Source: JACRLW01 sp046349595 (GTDB lineage: Bacteria > Planctomycetota > UBA1135 > UBA2386). Taken from it: a stretch of DNA of 64,000 nt. The position numbers were made by a program, and so were the translations under genes. The stretch spans positions 1,674,001-1,738,000 of the forward strand of contig JAXMCA010000002.1 in NCBI GenBank assembly GCA_046349595.1, written 5' to 3'. Of the stretch, positions 51,195-59,132 are shown piece after piece. Below the pieces are notes generated by a model. That model saw only the letters and a list, made by a program, of their open reading frames with translations, did not search any database and had not been told where the DNA came from. Positions within the stretch are counted from its first letter, which is position 1. Each line of letters opens with the position of its first letter.

Positions 51195-51848
51195 TCAGTT
51201 CGACTGCGCCGTCACGAGCTTGGTCGTGGCGCCCGTCAGCTCGACCTCGAGCTCACGAGCGGACGACCGGGTGTGCACCGCTCTCGCAGACGCGACATCG
51301 ATTTCGGCCGCGCCGCTGATCACAGCTTCGCCGCGGAACCAGGCATTGATGGACTCGCCGCCGATCGTGATCTCGGTTGCCGTGCGTACCTCCATCGGAG
51401 GCGGCGTCATCGCCGCGGTGCCGTTCCACCATCCGATTTCGAGGTTCTTCAAGGTCAGTGACGCGCCGGGCGCGAGTGCGAAGGTGTGGAACCCGCCGGT
51501 GCCGAGGAACCGGCCGTATTGCACCGGACCGGACGCGAACTGCTCGAGTGTGTTCACCCCGCCGGCGGCCCCGCCCGGCACGCGGCTGCAGAGCAACACC
51601 CACCGCGTGTCGTGCGTGGGATTGCTCACGCGAAGCTCGACGATGAGGCGGATCAGCGGAGGCTTGGCCGGCCGCTCGTTCAGGATTCGGATGACGACGT
51701 CTGTCATGACGGATTCTCCTGACTGCGGCGGAGACGAAGCGCTGCACGCGACGAGACCGATGGACAGTGCCGCGATGCACGTCGGCGAGGCGAGCGGACG
51801 GGAGCGCACCTGCCGACGAGACGATGGAATGCGGATGTCGAAGCTCAT
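51195..51848 (-). CDS. Lipoprotein of unknown function
   Basis: A 217-residue protein whose ATG overlaps the stop of the upstream gene (ATGA), indicating coupled translation. The signal is LASPTCIAALSIGLVACSAS with lipobox LVAC near residue 35, after a basic N-terminus. The mature part is a beta-sandwich (LIVELRVSNPTHDTRWVLLC, ASLTLKNLEIGWWNG, AWFRGEAVISGAAEIDVASA, LEVELTGATTKLV). No family recognised. It is the last gene of the leftward operon that begins at 56372. Confidence 0.7.
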   Translation of the reverse strand: MSFDIRIPSSRRQVRSRPLASPTCIAALSIGLVACSASSPPQSGESVMTDVVIRILNERPAKPPLIRLIVELRVSNPTHDTRWVLLCSRVPGGAAGGVNTLEQFASGPVQYGRFLGTGGFHTFALAPGASLTLKNLEIGWWNGTAAMTPPPMEVRTATEITIGGESINAWFRGEAVISGAAEIDVASARAVHTRSSARELEVELTGATTKLVTAQSN

Positions 51849-52372
51849 TGCGTGGCTCCGCTCTCCTCGCCGTCCGTGCCGGGCAGCTTGCCGCCAAGGT
51901 CGTTCAGCAGCTTGCCGAGATCCTCGACGGCTGTGCCGAGCGCACCGATGCCTTCCTTGCCGGCGTCCAACGCGCTCTGCATCGCACTCATCGCAAGGCT
52001 CATCGTCGCCATCAGGTCGACGCACCACGCGCGGCCTTCGCGCACGCATGCCATGTTGTTCGGCAACGGCTGATCACCGGTCAGCTCGCTGCGCATCGAC
52101 ATGCGCACGGTTGCACGATCGCCGTCGAGCGCCACGTCGTGGACTTGGAAAGCGACGTTGCCGAAGAACGGCGCCATTGGCGTGGTGTCGGGCGGCACCA
52201 TCGCGCGACTGGACGCGCACAACAGACGCAGGCATTCCTCGCGCTTCTGCTCGAACTGTGCCGCGAGCAGTGCGAGTGCGGCGCCCGCGGGTGTGTCCGT
52301 GCCGATCGCGGCTCCCTCGAACGTGAACGTCGCCGCGGAACCGTCGGGCGCGCGGAGCGTGATCGTGGTCAT
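51845..52372 (-). CDS. Cytoplasmic protein of unknown function
   Basis: A 175-residue protein from ATG 52372 (52402 adds ten residues). No signal peptide or membrane segment. The pattern of an N-terminal helix (ALALLAAQFEQKREECLRLL) followed by strands VHDVALDGDRATVRMSM and CVREGRAWCVDL recalls small cystatin-like folds of the SnoaL/DUF4878 type, but this is weak. The C-terminal helix is amphipathic (LGTAVEDLGKLLNDLGGKLP). It lies between an exported beta-helix protein and a lipoprotein in the same operon. Confidence 0.62.
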   Translation of the reverse strand: MTTITLRAPDGSAATFTFEGAAIGTDTPAGAALALLAAQFEQKREECLRLLCASSRAMVPPDTTPMAPFFGNVAFQVHDVALDGDRATVRMSMRSELTGDQPLPNNMACVREGRAWCVDLMATMSLAMSAMQSALDAGKEGIGALGTAVEDLGKLLNDLGGKLPGTDGEESGATQ

Positions 52373-52420
52373 GGGTGTCGTTGGTCGCGTGCGGATCGCC
52401 AAAGGAATGCATGGAGCATT

Positions 52421-55348
52421 TCAGTGGCCGGCGCCCGGGATCTGCCGGCGCGCACCGGCACGGGCCTGTCGCGCGTCCTGGAACAGCAGCAGGGCCTTGT
52501 GCCAGTCGTAGGCAGGTGCGTAGGGCGCCGCCGTCGGGGTCTTGGCATCGGGTCGCTCGATCTCCTTGGCAGCCCGCAGTTCGGCGAGCATGTCGTCGAT
52601 GCTCGGTTCCTTGGCCGGCGCGTCGGGCTTCGTTGCGACGGCCTCGACGACCGTCTGCTGCGGCGGACGCACGCTGGCGTGCGTGGCGGCCACCACCTGT
52701 TGCCAGGTTCCGGGGCCCGCTCGGCCGGGCAGGGCGAAGAGTCGCGGCAGCACCCGATCGAGCCAGGCCGGATCGAATGCCACGCCGTCCGGCAACCCGA
52801 TCGCGTTGCCGCGCAGCGACGCGAAGTCGACGTCGGCCGCACGACGCTGCCAGCTGGCGTCGTGCAACCAGCTGCGACGGGCATCGGTGACGTGGCAGAA
52901 CAGGTTGGCGGCGAACAGGTTGCCGTCCATCCAGACCTTCTGGCCCGGCACCGTCACGCGCAGCGCGTAGTTGTCGGCGAAAGCGAACAGGTTGCGCTCG
53001 AAGTGCACCTCGGCGCGGCCGCTGAACAGCACCAAGCTTCCGGCGCTGCTCGACACGCCGGTGCCCGCGCGCGGCGTCGGATCGAGCGCGAAGACGAAGG
53101 TGTTGTCGCGCAGGAACCATGGCCCGGGGCCCAGGGCGGTCACCTTCATCGCCGCGCCACTGGTGTTGACGACGAGGTTGTTCTCGAAGGTCCCGCTCGC
53201 CGCCGCAAGGTCGACGGCGATACCGCTGGCATTGGCGAACGTGCAGTTGCGGATCACCATGCCGGCGCCGCGCAGTTGCACCATCGAGCCGAGCGGCGAG
53301 GCGCGCAGATCCAGTCCTCCTCCGGCCTCGGCGTCGGCATAGCCGTTCACGGTCGAACCGTCGAAGACGAATCCGTCCAGCACCAGCCCGCGGTTCACGC
53401 TCTCGGAGCCGAGGAACTCGCCGCCATGGCCGCGCCGATCCCTCGCATCGACCTCGGGTGACATCACCAACCTGGTCGGGTGCTGCCACGGATCACGAAC
53501 CTTGAAGTCGTCGTCGTAGCCGCCGAGCAGGGTGACGAAGTCGCCGGTGAGCTTCCAGTTGGCGGAGCGCAGCTTGCCGTAGTAATCGCCGCCCGCGATG
53601 TGCACGGTGTCGCCGTTGGTGAGCTTGGCGAGCGCCTGGAATGGATCGCGGAACGGCTTGTCGCGCGAGCCGTCGCCGCCGGACGCACCGGCGCGCACAT
53701 AGAGGTCATGGCCGACCGGCCGCGCCGCCTCGGGCATCGGCGGTGCGTCGACGGGCACCAGTTGGTCGACCTGCACCGTCATCTTCTGCATGCCGACGCC
53801 GGTGGCGCGGGCGATGCCACGAAGCAGGTACCAGTCCTCGGCATCCCTGGCGTTGTTGGACTTCGCAGCGTCCTGCCACTGCCGGTGCACGGCGCCGTTG
53901 CGCAAGGCGAACACGTGCATCTGGTCACGGATCCTGTCGTCAGGATACATGACGTCGAAACCGAGATGCGTCTCCGCGGTGATGCCCCGGAGCAGGAAGC
54001 CGTTGCGCTCGTTGCCGACCGCGACGCGCAGTTCGACCGGCTTGCCGTCCAGTGCCGTGTCGCTCTGTAGATCACTCCACTCGACGTGCCGGTAACTCGC
54101 CGCCGGCGAGTCGACAGCACCTTCGCGCAAGTGCAGCGGCAGGTCGACCGGATGCGCCCCGACCTCACCGCTCATCCTCAGCGCACACGCCATCGTCGGC
54201 GATGCGAACGGAGCGGTCGGCCCGAGATCGTCGGGCGATGTCGCATCGCCGAGTCCATAGCGGCTGCGCAGCGCGCCGATCGCCTCGCGCGGCGGCGTGG
54301 CGTAGGTGCGCAGCAGGTTCTGGGTGACGCCGTCCACCCAGTCGGGGTCGAGCCCGGTGACCCCGAGATCGCCGGCACTGTTGCCGGCGCAACTGCGGAA
54401 ACCCAGGTCCTCCATCTCGCCGAGGTTCTTGTCTCCAATCAGGTAGTCCTTGCCGCCGTCGTGCAACACGATGTTGGCGCGGAGACCGAGCCAGAAGCGA
54501 TTGCGATCGATCGCGACCCGATCGGCGCCGGTGAACAGCGCGATGCCCTGGTTGCCGCAACCGATGAACGCATTGCCCTCGATCTGCGCGGCCGCTCCCA
54601 CCCGGATCGCCGTGCCGTTGTCGCCGCCCCTGCCCAGCGGCGGCGAGCCCTCGGCCAGCATGAACGCGAAGGTGTTGCCCTTGACCCGCGTCGGCCGTGT
54701 GGCGCCGGACTGCTCGTGCAGCGACAGCCCGGGCTGACCCAGCTGGTTCAGCACGATGTTGTTCTCGAACGTGCAGCCTTCGCCGTGCAGTTCGACGCCG
54801 CCGCTCATGCTGTTGACGAACACGCAGTTGCGGATCACCACGTCCGGGGACAGGAAGGAGGCCAGCGGCCCGACGCTGCCGAGACCGCTCATCAGCCCGC
54901 GCGGTGGCTTGTCCGCGTAGCGGATGCGTCCGCCGCCATCGATCACGAATCCGTCCACCACGAGCCCGGTGTGGTCCTGCAGGCCGAACAGCAGGTTGTT
55001 CTCGATCGCACCTTCGTAGGCGGTGTAGTGCGCGAGCACGGTCGGCCGTGTCCAGGGATCACGCTTCTCGAAGCCGGCGTCGTAGCCGCCGAGCAGGGTG
55101 ATGTGCGGCCGATCGACGATCCAGGCCGACCGTTCGTAGCGGCCGAAGTAGGTGCCAGTCGCGACATGGATGGTGTCGCCGGAACCGGCGGCCGCCAAGG
55201 CGCACCACGGGTCGTGGAACGGATGGTGACGACTGCCGTCGCCGCCTCCTGTGCCCGGCGCGACGAACCAGTCGTGTGGTGCCGGCGGCAACAGGGTCGG
55301 CGAGGGCAGCAACAGGGCGGCAAACGCACACAACAGCGATCGGCTCAT
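52421..55348 (-). CDS. Exported duplicated right-handed beta-helix protein
   Basis: A 975-residue exported protein (signal MSRSLLCAFAALLLPSPTLL). Two homologous halves begin WFVAPGTGGGDGSRHHPFHD and LYVRAGASGGDGSRDKPFRD, each followed by GDTIHVATGTYFG or GDTVHIAGGDYYG, ITLLGGYDAGF or VTLLGGYDDDF and RDPWxxPT. Parallel beta-helix rungs then follow (VIRNCVFVNSMSGGVELHGE, FENNIVLNQLG; VIRNCTFANASGIAVDLAAA, FENNLVVNTSG). This is the right-handed beta-helix layout of Pel/PbH1-type proteins that bind or cleave polysaccharides; no catalytic triad was assigned. The C-terminus is Ala/Lys/Pro-rich. It lies 25 bp downstream of the 55374 gene. Confidence 0.85.
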   Translation of the reverse strand: MSRSLLCAFAALLLPSPTLLPPAPHDWFVAPGTGGGDGSRHHPFHDPWCALAAAGSGDTIHVATGTYFGRYERSAWIVDRPHITLLGGYDAGFEKRDPWTRPTVLAHYTAYEGAIENNLLFGLQDHTGLVVDGFVIDGGGRIRYADKPPRGLMSGLGSVGPLASFLSPDVVIRNCVFVNSMSGGVELHGEGCTFENNIVLNQLGQPGLSLHEQSGATRPTRVKGNTFAFMLAEGSPPLGRGGDNGTAIRVGAAAQIEGNAFIGCGNQGIALFTGADRVAIDRNRFWLGLRANIVLHDGGKDYLIGDKNLGEMEDLGFRSCAGNSAGDLGVTGLDPDWVDGVTQNLLRTYATPPREAIGALRSRYGLGDATSPDDLGPTAPFASPTMACALRMSGEVGAHPVDLPLHLREGAVDSPAASYRHVEWSDLQSDTALDGKPVELRVAVGNERNGFLLRGITAETHLGFDVMYPDDRIRDQMHVFALRNGAVHRQWQDAAKSNNARDAEDWYLLRGIARATGVGMQKMTVQVDQLVPVDAPPMPEAARPVGHDLYVRAGASGGDGSRDKPFRDPFQALAKLTNGDTVHIAGGDYYGKLRSANWKLTGDFVTLLGGYDDDFKVRDPWQHPTRLVMSPEVDARDRRGHGGEFLGSESVNRGLVLDGFVFDGSTVNGYADAEAGGGLDLRASPLGSMVQLRGAGMVIRNCTFANASGIAVDLAAASGTFENNLVVNTSGAAMKVTALGPGPWFLRDNTFVFALDPTPRAGTGVSSSAGSLVLFSGRAEVHFERNLFAFADNYALRVTVPGQKVWMDGNLFAANLFCHVTDARRSWLHDASWQRRAADVDFASLRGNAIGLPDGVAFDPAWLDRVLPRLFALPGRAGPGTWQQVVAATHASVRPPQQTVVEAVATKPDAPAKEPSIDDMLAELRAAKEIERPDAKTPTAAPYAPAYDWHKALLLFQDARQARAGARRQIPGAGH

Positions 55349-55373
55349 GGGTCTTTTCCGATACGGCGGACGA

Positions 55374-56372
55374 TCAGCGGTTGATGTCGCGCTCGAGCAG
55401 GTCCTTCCACAGGGTGAATCTGTTGAACTGCTCCACGACCTTGTTGGCGTCACCGAGCCCGGCGAAGTCGCGCAGCTGCTTCTGGGCAGTGACAAGTTGG
55501 GCGTAGGCGCTCTTGAGGTCCTCGCGGGCCGAAGCCCACGCCTGGAACTTGACCAGCGAGTTGACCAAGGCCTCGCTCTCCTGCCCGCTCGCCTGTTCCC
55601 ACCGTTGCCGAGCCTGCCAGATGTTCTCCGACGTGCCGTTGTTTGCCACCACCTCGCACCAGGCGACGCAGGTCTCGTTCTCCTTGGACTCGGCCGCGAC
55701 CAGGCTCTCGAGCGCGCGGGAGTGCTCTTCATCGGCGCGCTTCTCCGCGGCCTCGGCCTCCTTCAACTTGGCCCACGCCGCGTTCTGCGCCTCGATGATC
55801 GGTCGGCAATCCTGCATCGATCGGTCGCGGTCACTGGCGGCCTGCTTCTGGCTGTCCTCGAGCCAGCGCCGGGTCTTGTCGATCAGTTCGGCATACTTCT
55901 GCCAGTCCGAGTACCTCGCGTCGGCCATGATGGCGAGACCCGTGAGCTGGCTCGACAAGAGGTCGTAGTAATCCTTGGGGCGGTTGTTGACGTTGGTTGC
56001 GAGCAGTTTCAGCACCGCGTCGCACTTCTCCGGCAGCTCACGATCGAGCTGGTAGTTCATGATGTTCTTGACGCGCTTGAAGGGCTCGCTCAGCACGTCC
56101 TCGTAGGGCGACTTCGCGGCATTGGCGAGCGGCTCGGCGAACCCAACGAGGGCCCGCGCGGCGTTCTGCGACGCCTCACACAGCCTGGTCACCGAGTCCC
56201 GGATCTTCGACTCGTCGAAGACCTGCTGTCCCGCCTCATCCCTGATGTCCTTGGCGTAGCTGCTGCCGATCGCATACATCAGCTCGGCCGCCTTCCGATA
56301 CTGGGCGGCAGCCGGCGCGGCGAGGATCGCGCAGGCCATCACGGCGAGCGAACTCGGGATTGGGGATCGCAT
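55374..56372 (-). CDS. Exported coiled-coil protein of unknown function
   Basis: A 332-residue protein from ATG 56372 (GTG 56384 adds four residues). Signal SLAVMACAILAAPAAAQ. The mature protein is almost all alpha-helix, with long charged heptad-like stretches (AWAKLKEAEAAEKRADEEHS, ALVNSLVKFQAWASAREDLK) and scattered Cys. It is the first gene of the leftward four-gene operon and diverges from the YbjN-like gene with a 275-bp gap, where shared regulation is possible. No family recognised. Confidence 0.7.
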   Translation of the reverse strand: MRSPIPSSLAVMACAILAAPAAAQYRKAAELMYAIGSSYAKDIRDEAGQQVFDESKIRDSVTRLCEASQNAARALVGFAEPLANAAKSPYEDVLSEPFKRVKNIMNYQLDRELPEKCDAVLKLLATNVNNRPKDYYDLLSSQLTGLAIMADARYSDWQKYAELIDKTRRWLEDSQKQAASDRDRSMQDCRPIIEAQNAAWAKLKEAEAAEKRADEEHSRALESLVAAESKENETCVAWCEVVANNGTSENIWQARQRWEQASGQESEALVNSLVKFQAWASAREDLKSAYAQLVTAQKQLRDFAGLGDANKVVEQFNRFTLWKDLLERDINR

Positions 56373-56647
56373 GGCGTCTTGCACTTTCTGGATGGGCGAC
56401 GTCGTCGACCGATCGACGGACCGGGGTGACGTCAGCCTGGGAAGCGCAAGCAGCCCGCGGACCGGAACAGGACCTGCTCGGTCGTGGGGTAGGACCTGGG
56501 GGTCCTGCCCCCTTGTCCGTAGGCCGCCTCCCCCTGGCGGCAGTCCGGATCGGCCGCGCGGGGCGAGTTCTTGTTTCGGTCCGCGCGGACTTTGCGCTCC
56601 CGGTCAGCAGACCCGCTCACGAACACGCCTCGAACCGCGGACACCCC

Positions 56648-57106
56648 ATGGCCACCGTCGACCAGACCATGATGAAGGTGCAGCGACTGCTCACCGGACC
56701 GATGAACCTGAAGATCGAGATCCAAGGGGGCACGATCGGCGTCGTGTTCAGCGACTACTCGACCCAGATCAACATCCGAGTCATCGACTGGGGCAAGACC
56801 GAGGACGGCGAACCGCGCAGCCTGGTCCGCATCGTGGCCCCCTTGCTGCGCGGCGTCGTGCCGACGCCCGCCCTCTACGAGTACCTGGCGCGCGAGACGC
56901 CGAAGCTGTGGTTCGGCAGCATCGCGGTGTGGGACGACGAGAAGGACCAGGGCAAGCTGTCGCTGACGCTCAGCCACACCTTGCTCGGCGACTTCCTGGA
57001 CGAAGAGGAGCTGAGCTCGGCGATGTACGGCGTCCTCAATTCCGCCGACGAACTCGACGACAGGATGCAGCAGCGCTTCGGCGGCAAGCGCTGGACGGAC
57101 GCCTGA
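56648..57106 (+). CDS. YbjN-like (type III chaperone-fold) protein
   Basis: A 152-residue cytoplasmic protein from ATG 56648. The sequence follows the YbjN/type III secretion chaperone-like pattern: an N-terminal helix, KIEIQGGTIGVVFSD, INIRVIDWGK, LVRIVAPLLRGVVPTPALYE, FGSIAVWDDEKDQGKLSLTL and a terminal helix GVLNSADELDDRM with FGGKRW. Such proteins usually act as chaperones or adaptors. The AAA+ gene begins 1 bp after its stop, so the pair is almost certainly co-expressed. Confidence 0.75.
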   Translation: MATVDQTMMKVQRLLTGPMNLKIEIQGGTIGVVFSDYSTQINIRVIDWGKTEDGEPRSLVRIVAPLLRGVVPTPALYEYLARETPKLWFGSIAVWDDEKDQGKLSLTLSHTLLGDFLDEEELSSAMYGVLNSADELDDRMQQRFGGKRWTDA

Positions 57107-57107
57107 C

Positions 57108-58346
57108 ATGGTGCTCCGCGACGACCTGCTGGAGGCCGCGACTTCGATCGCGAAATCGCAAGGCCACGACCACGTCGAGCCGCGCCACGTGCACCTGGCG
57201 ATCGCACGGCGCTTTCGCGCCCGACCTGAGGTCGGAGCGCTCGTGGCCGCCGCGCGGCAGGCCCTCGAACCGCGCGGCTCCTCGCTCTCGAGACCGCTGC
57301 CGACGGCCGACGCGAAGGCGCTGCTCGACCAGCTGACCTCCGAACCGGAGGCCGTGCGGCTGCTGCTGGAACAACTGTCCGCCGGTGCTCTCGGGGCGAA
57401 GCCGGACAGCGCTGCAGACACCACCGCGCCGGCAACGGCAGCGAAGTCGTCCGCGACAGTCGAGCCGACCATCTCGACGACACCTGCGGGCAAGACCGAG
57501 AATCCGGCCGACATCCTCGCCGAGCTCGACGCCCTGATCGGGCTCGCGCCGGTGAAGACCCAGGTGCGCAATGCCCTCGCCGTGGTGCAGGCCAATGCCG
57601 AGCGCAGGAAGGCCGGTCTCGCACCGGTCAACCCGAGCCTGCACCTCGTGTTCACCGGCCCTCCGGGCACCGGCAAGACCACGGTCGCCCGCCTCGTCGC
57701 GCGGCTCTACGCCTCCACCGGGGCCTTGCCCGGCTCGGCCTTCTGCGAGGCATCGCGCGCCGACCTGATCGCCGGCTACGTCGGCCAGACCGCGATCAAG
57801 ACGATGGAGATGGTGACCAGGTCGCGGCCGGGCGTGCTGTTCATCGACGAGGCGTACTCGCTGACGCCGACCTCGCCCGTCGACTTCGGTTCCGAGGCGA
57901 TCGCCACCTTGGTCAAGGCGATGGAGGACCACCGCGAAGACCTGGCTGTGATCGTCGCCGGCTACCGCGGCGAGATGACCTCGTTCATCGACGCCAACCC
58001 CGGTCTGCGCAGCCGCTTCAAGACCTACATCGACTTCCCCGACTACGCACCCGGCGAGCTGGTGCAGATCCTGGTCAAGTTCGCGCGCGAAGCGCAGGTG
58101 GAACTCGCCGACGGCGTGCTGGCGAAGGCCGAGAAGACCTTCGCCGCGGCGGTGCACCGCGAGGCGTTCGGCAATGCGCGTTTCGTGCGTTCGCTGTTCG
58201 AGCAGGCCTACACGCGCATGTCCGCGCGCGCCGCCGCCGACGGCATCGTGTCGATCGAAGAGCTGAAGGAGATCACCGCCGACGACATCGTGCTCGACGA
58301 CGACCCACTGCGCCACGAGGAGCGTCGCATCGGCTTCGACGTCTGA
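57108..58346 (+). CDS. CbbX/EccA-type AAA+ ATPase with Clp-N-like N-terminus
   Basis: A 412-residue ATPase. Residues 1-35 resemble one repeat of the Clp N-terminal domain (LEAATSIAKSQGHDHVEPRH), followed by an Ala/Thr/Pro linker (100-130). The AAA+ module has GLAPVKTQV (145-153), Walker A GPPGTGKT (184-191), a pore-loop-like ADLIAGYVGQT, Walker B VLFIDEA with D247/E248, sensor VIVAGY and arginine finger NPGLRSRF. This is the CbbX/SpoVK/EccA branch, whose members remodel Rubisco or drive type VII secretion. Substrate here is unknown; the YbjN-like partner is the likely adaptor. Confidence 0.88.
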   Translation: MVLRDDLLEAATSIAKSQGHDHVEPRHVHLAIARRFRARPEVGALVAAARQALEPRGSSLSRPLPTADAKALLDQLTSEPEAVRLLLEQLSAGALGAKPDSAADTTAPATAAKSSATVEPTISTTPAGKTENPADILAELDALIGLAPVKTQVRNALAVVQANAERRKAGLAPVNPSLHLVFTGPPGTGKTTVARLVARLYASTGALPGSAFCEASRADLIAGYVGQTAIKTMEMVTRSRPGVLFIDEAYSLTPTSPVDFGSEAIATLVKAMEDHREDLAVIVAGYRGEMTSFIDANPGLRSRFKTYIDFPDYAPGELVQILVKFAREAQVELADGVLAKAEKTFAAAVHREAFGNARFVRSLFEQAYTRMSARAAADGIVSIEELKEITADDIVLDDDPLRHEERRIGFDV

Positions 58347-58365
58347 CGCCGGTCCGACCGGGCGT
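58346..58365 (+). terminator. Hairpin starting at the stop codon of the AAA+ gene
   Basis: ACGCC-GGT pairs with ACC-GGCGT over 8 bp with one bulged G and a 3-nt loop. Its first base is the A of the TGA stop (58344-58346). No T-run. Confidence 0.4.
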
Positions 58366-58497
58366 TCCGTCGCGGCGACGAGCACCGGGAGCCGTGCGAG
58401 GGTCATGGTCGTGGCGAAGACCTCGGACCGCGCGACGAAGCGGACGGCGTCGCTGGCGAGGATGCTGCGAGCGAGCTGGCGAGCACGTCCGGTCCGG

Positions 58498-58503
58498 TAT
58501 CAT
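58498..58503 (+). promoter_or_regulatory. Possible -10 element of the sigma factor gene
   Basis: TATCAT lies 11 nt before the ATG at 58515; no clear -35 box. Confidence 0.35.
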
Positions 58504-58514
58504 CGCCGCGCCCG

Positions 58515-59132
58515 ATGACCGTCGACCTCCTCACCACGCTGGCCCAGGTGCGCGCCGCCCGCGACGGCGACCGCGGCGCCCTCGAGCAGCTGTTCGGTCG
58601 CTACCTGCCCTGGGTCATCGACGTCGTGGCCTTGCGGCTCGGCCGCCGGCGGCGCGACTGCGGCACCCTCGAGGACCTCGTGCAGGAATCGCTTCTCGAC
58701 GCCTTCCGTTCGATCGAGAGCTTCCAGGAGCGCTCCGAGGGTTCGTTCCGCAACTGGCTCGCGCGCATCGTCGAGAACAACGTGCGCGACGGTGCGCGGC
58801 GGCGGCAGGCGCAGAAGCGCGGCGGCGGCAAGGAGCGGGTGCTGTCCGACATGTCGGAGTCGAACCTCGATGCGAACGTGCTGCCGGCACGCGACGCCAC
58901 GCCGAGCCAGGTCGCCGGCGCGCGCGAACAGGAGGCCCTGGTAGAGATCGCCATGCTGCGACTGCAGGAGCGGCAGCGCGAGCTCCTGATCCTGCGCGAT
59001 CGCTGCGGCATGTCGTTCGAGGAGGTGTCGCAGCATGCCGGCCTCAAGAACGCCGAATCGGCCCGCACCTCGTACCGGCGTGCGCTGCAGGCCTTCGCAG
59101 TCGCGCTGCAAGCGGGCGTCGGGCCGCCATGA
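58515..59132 (+). CDS. ECF-type RNA polymerase sigma factor
   Basis: A 205-residue sigma-70-family factor. Region 2 spans about residues 10-95 (LEQLFGRYLPWVIDVVALRL, LEDLVQESLLDAFRSIESFQ, FRNWLARIVENNVRDGARRR) and region 4 about 140-195 (ALVEIAMLRLQERQRELLIL, MSFEEVSQHAGL). The linker is basic and longer than in many ECF factors. The stop overlaps the start of the Ser/Thr kinase gene (ATGA). ECF/kinase pairs of this type are frequent in planctomycetes, where the kinase is thought to control the sigma factor. Confidence 0.9.
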   Translation: MTVDLLTTLAQVRAARDGDRGALEQLFGRYLPWVIDVVALRLGRRRRDCGTLEDLVQESLLDAFRSIESFQERSEGSFRNWLARIVENNVRDGARRRQAQKRGGGKERVLSDMSESNLDANVLPARDATPSQVAGAREQEALVEIAMLRLQERQRELLILRDRCGMSFEEVSQHAGLKNAESARTSYRRALQAFAVALQAGVGPP

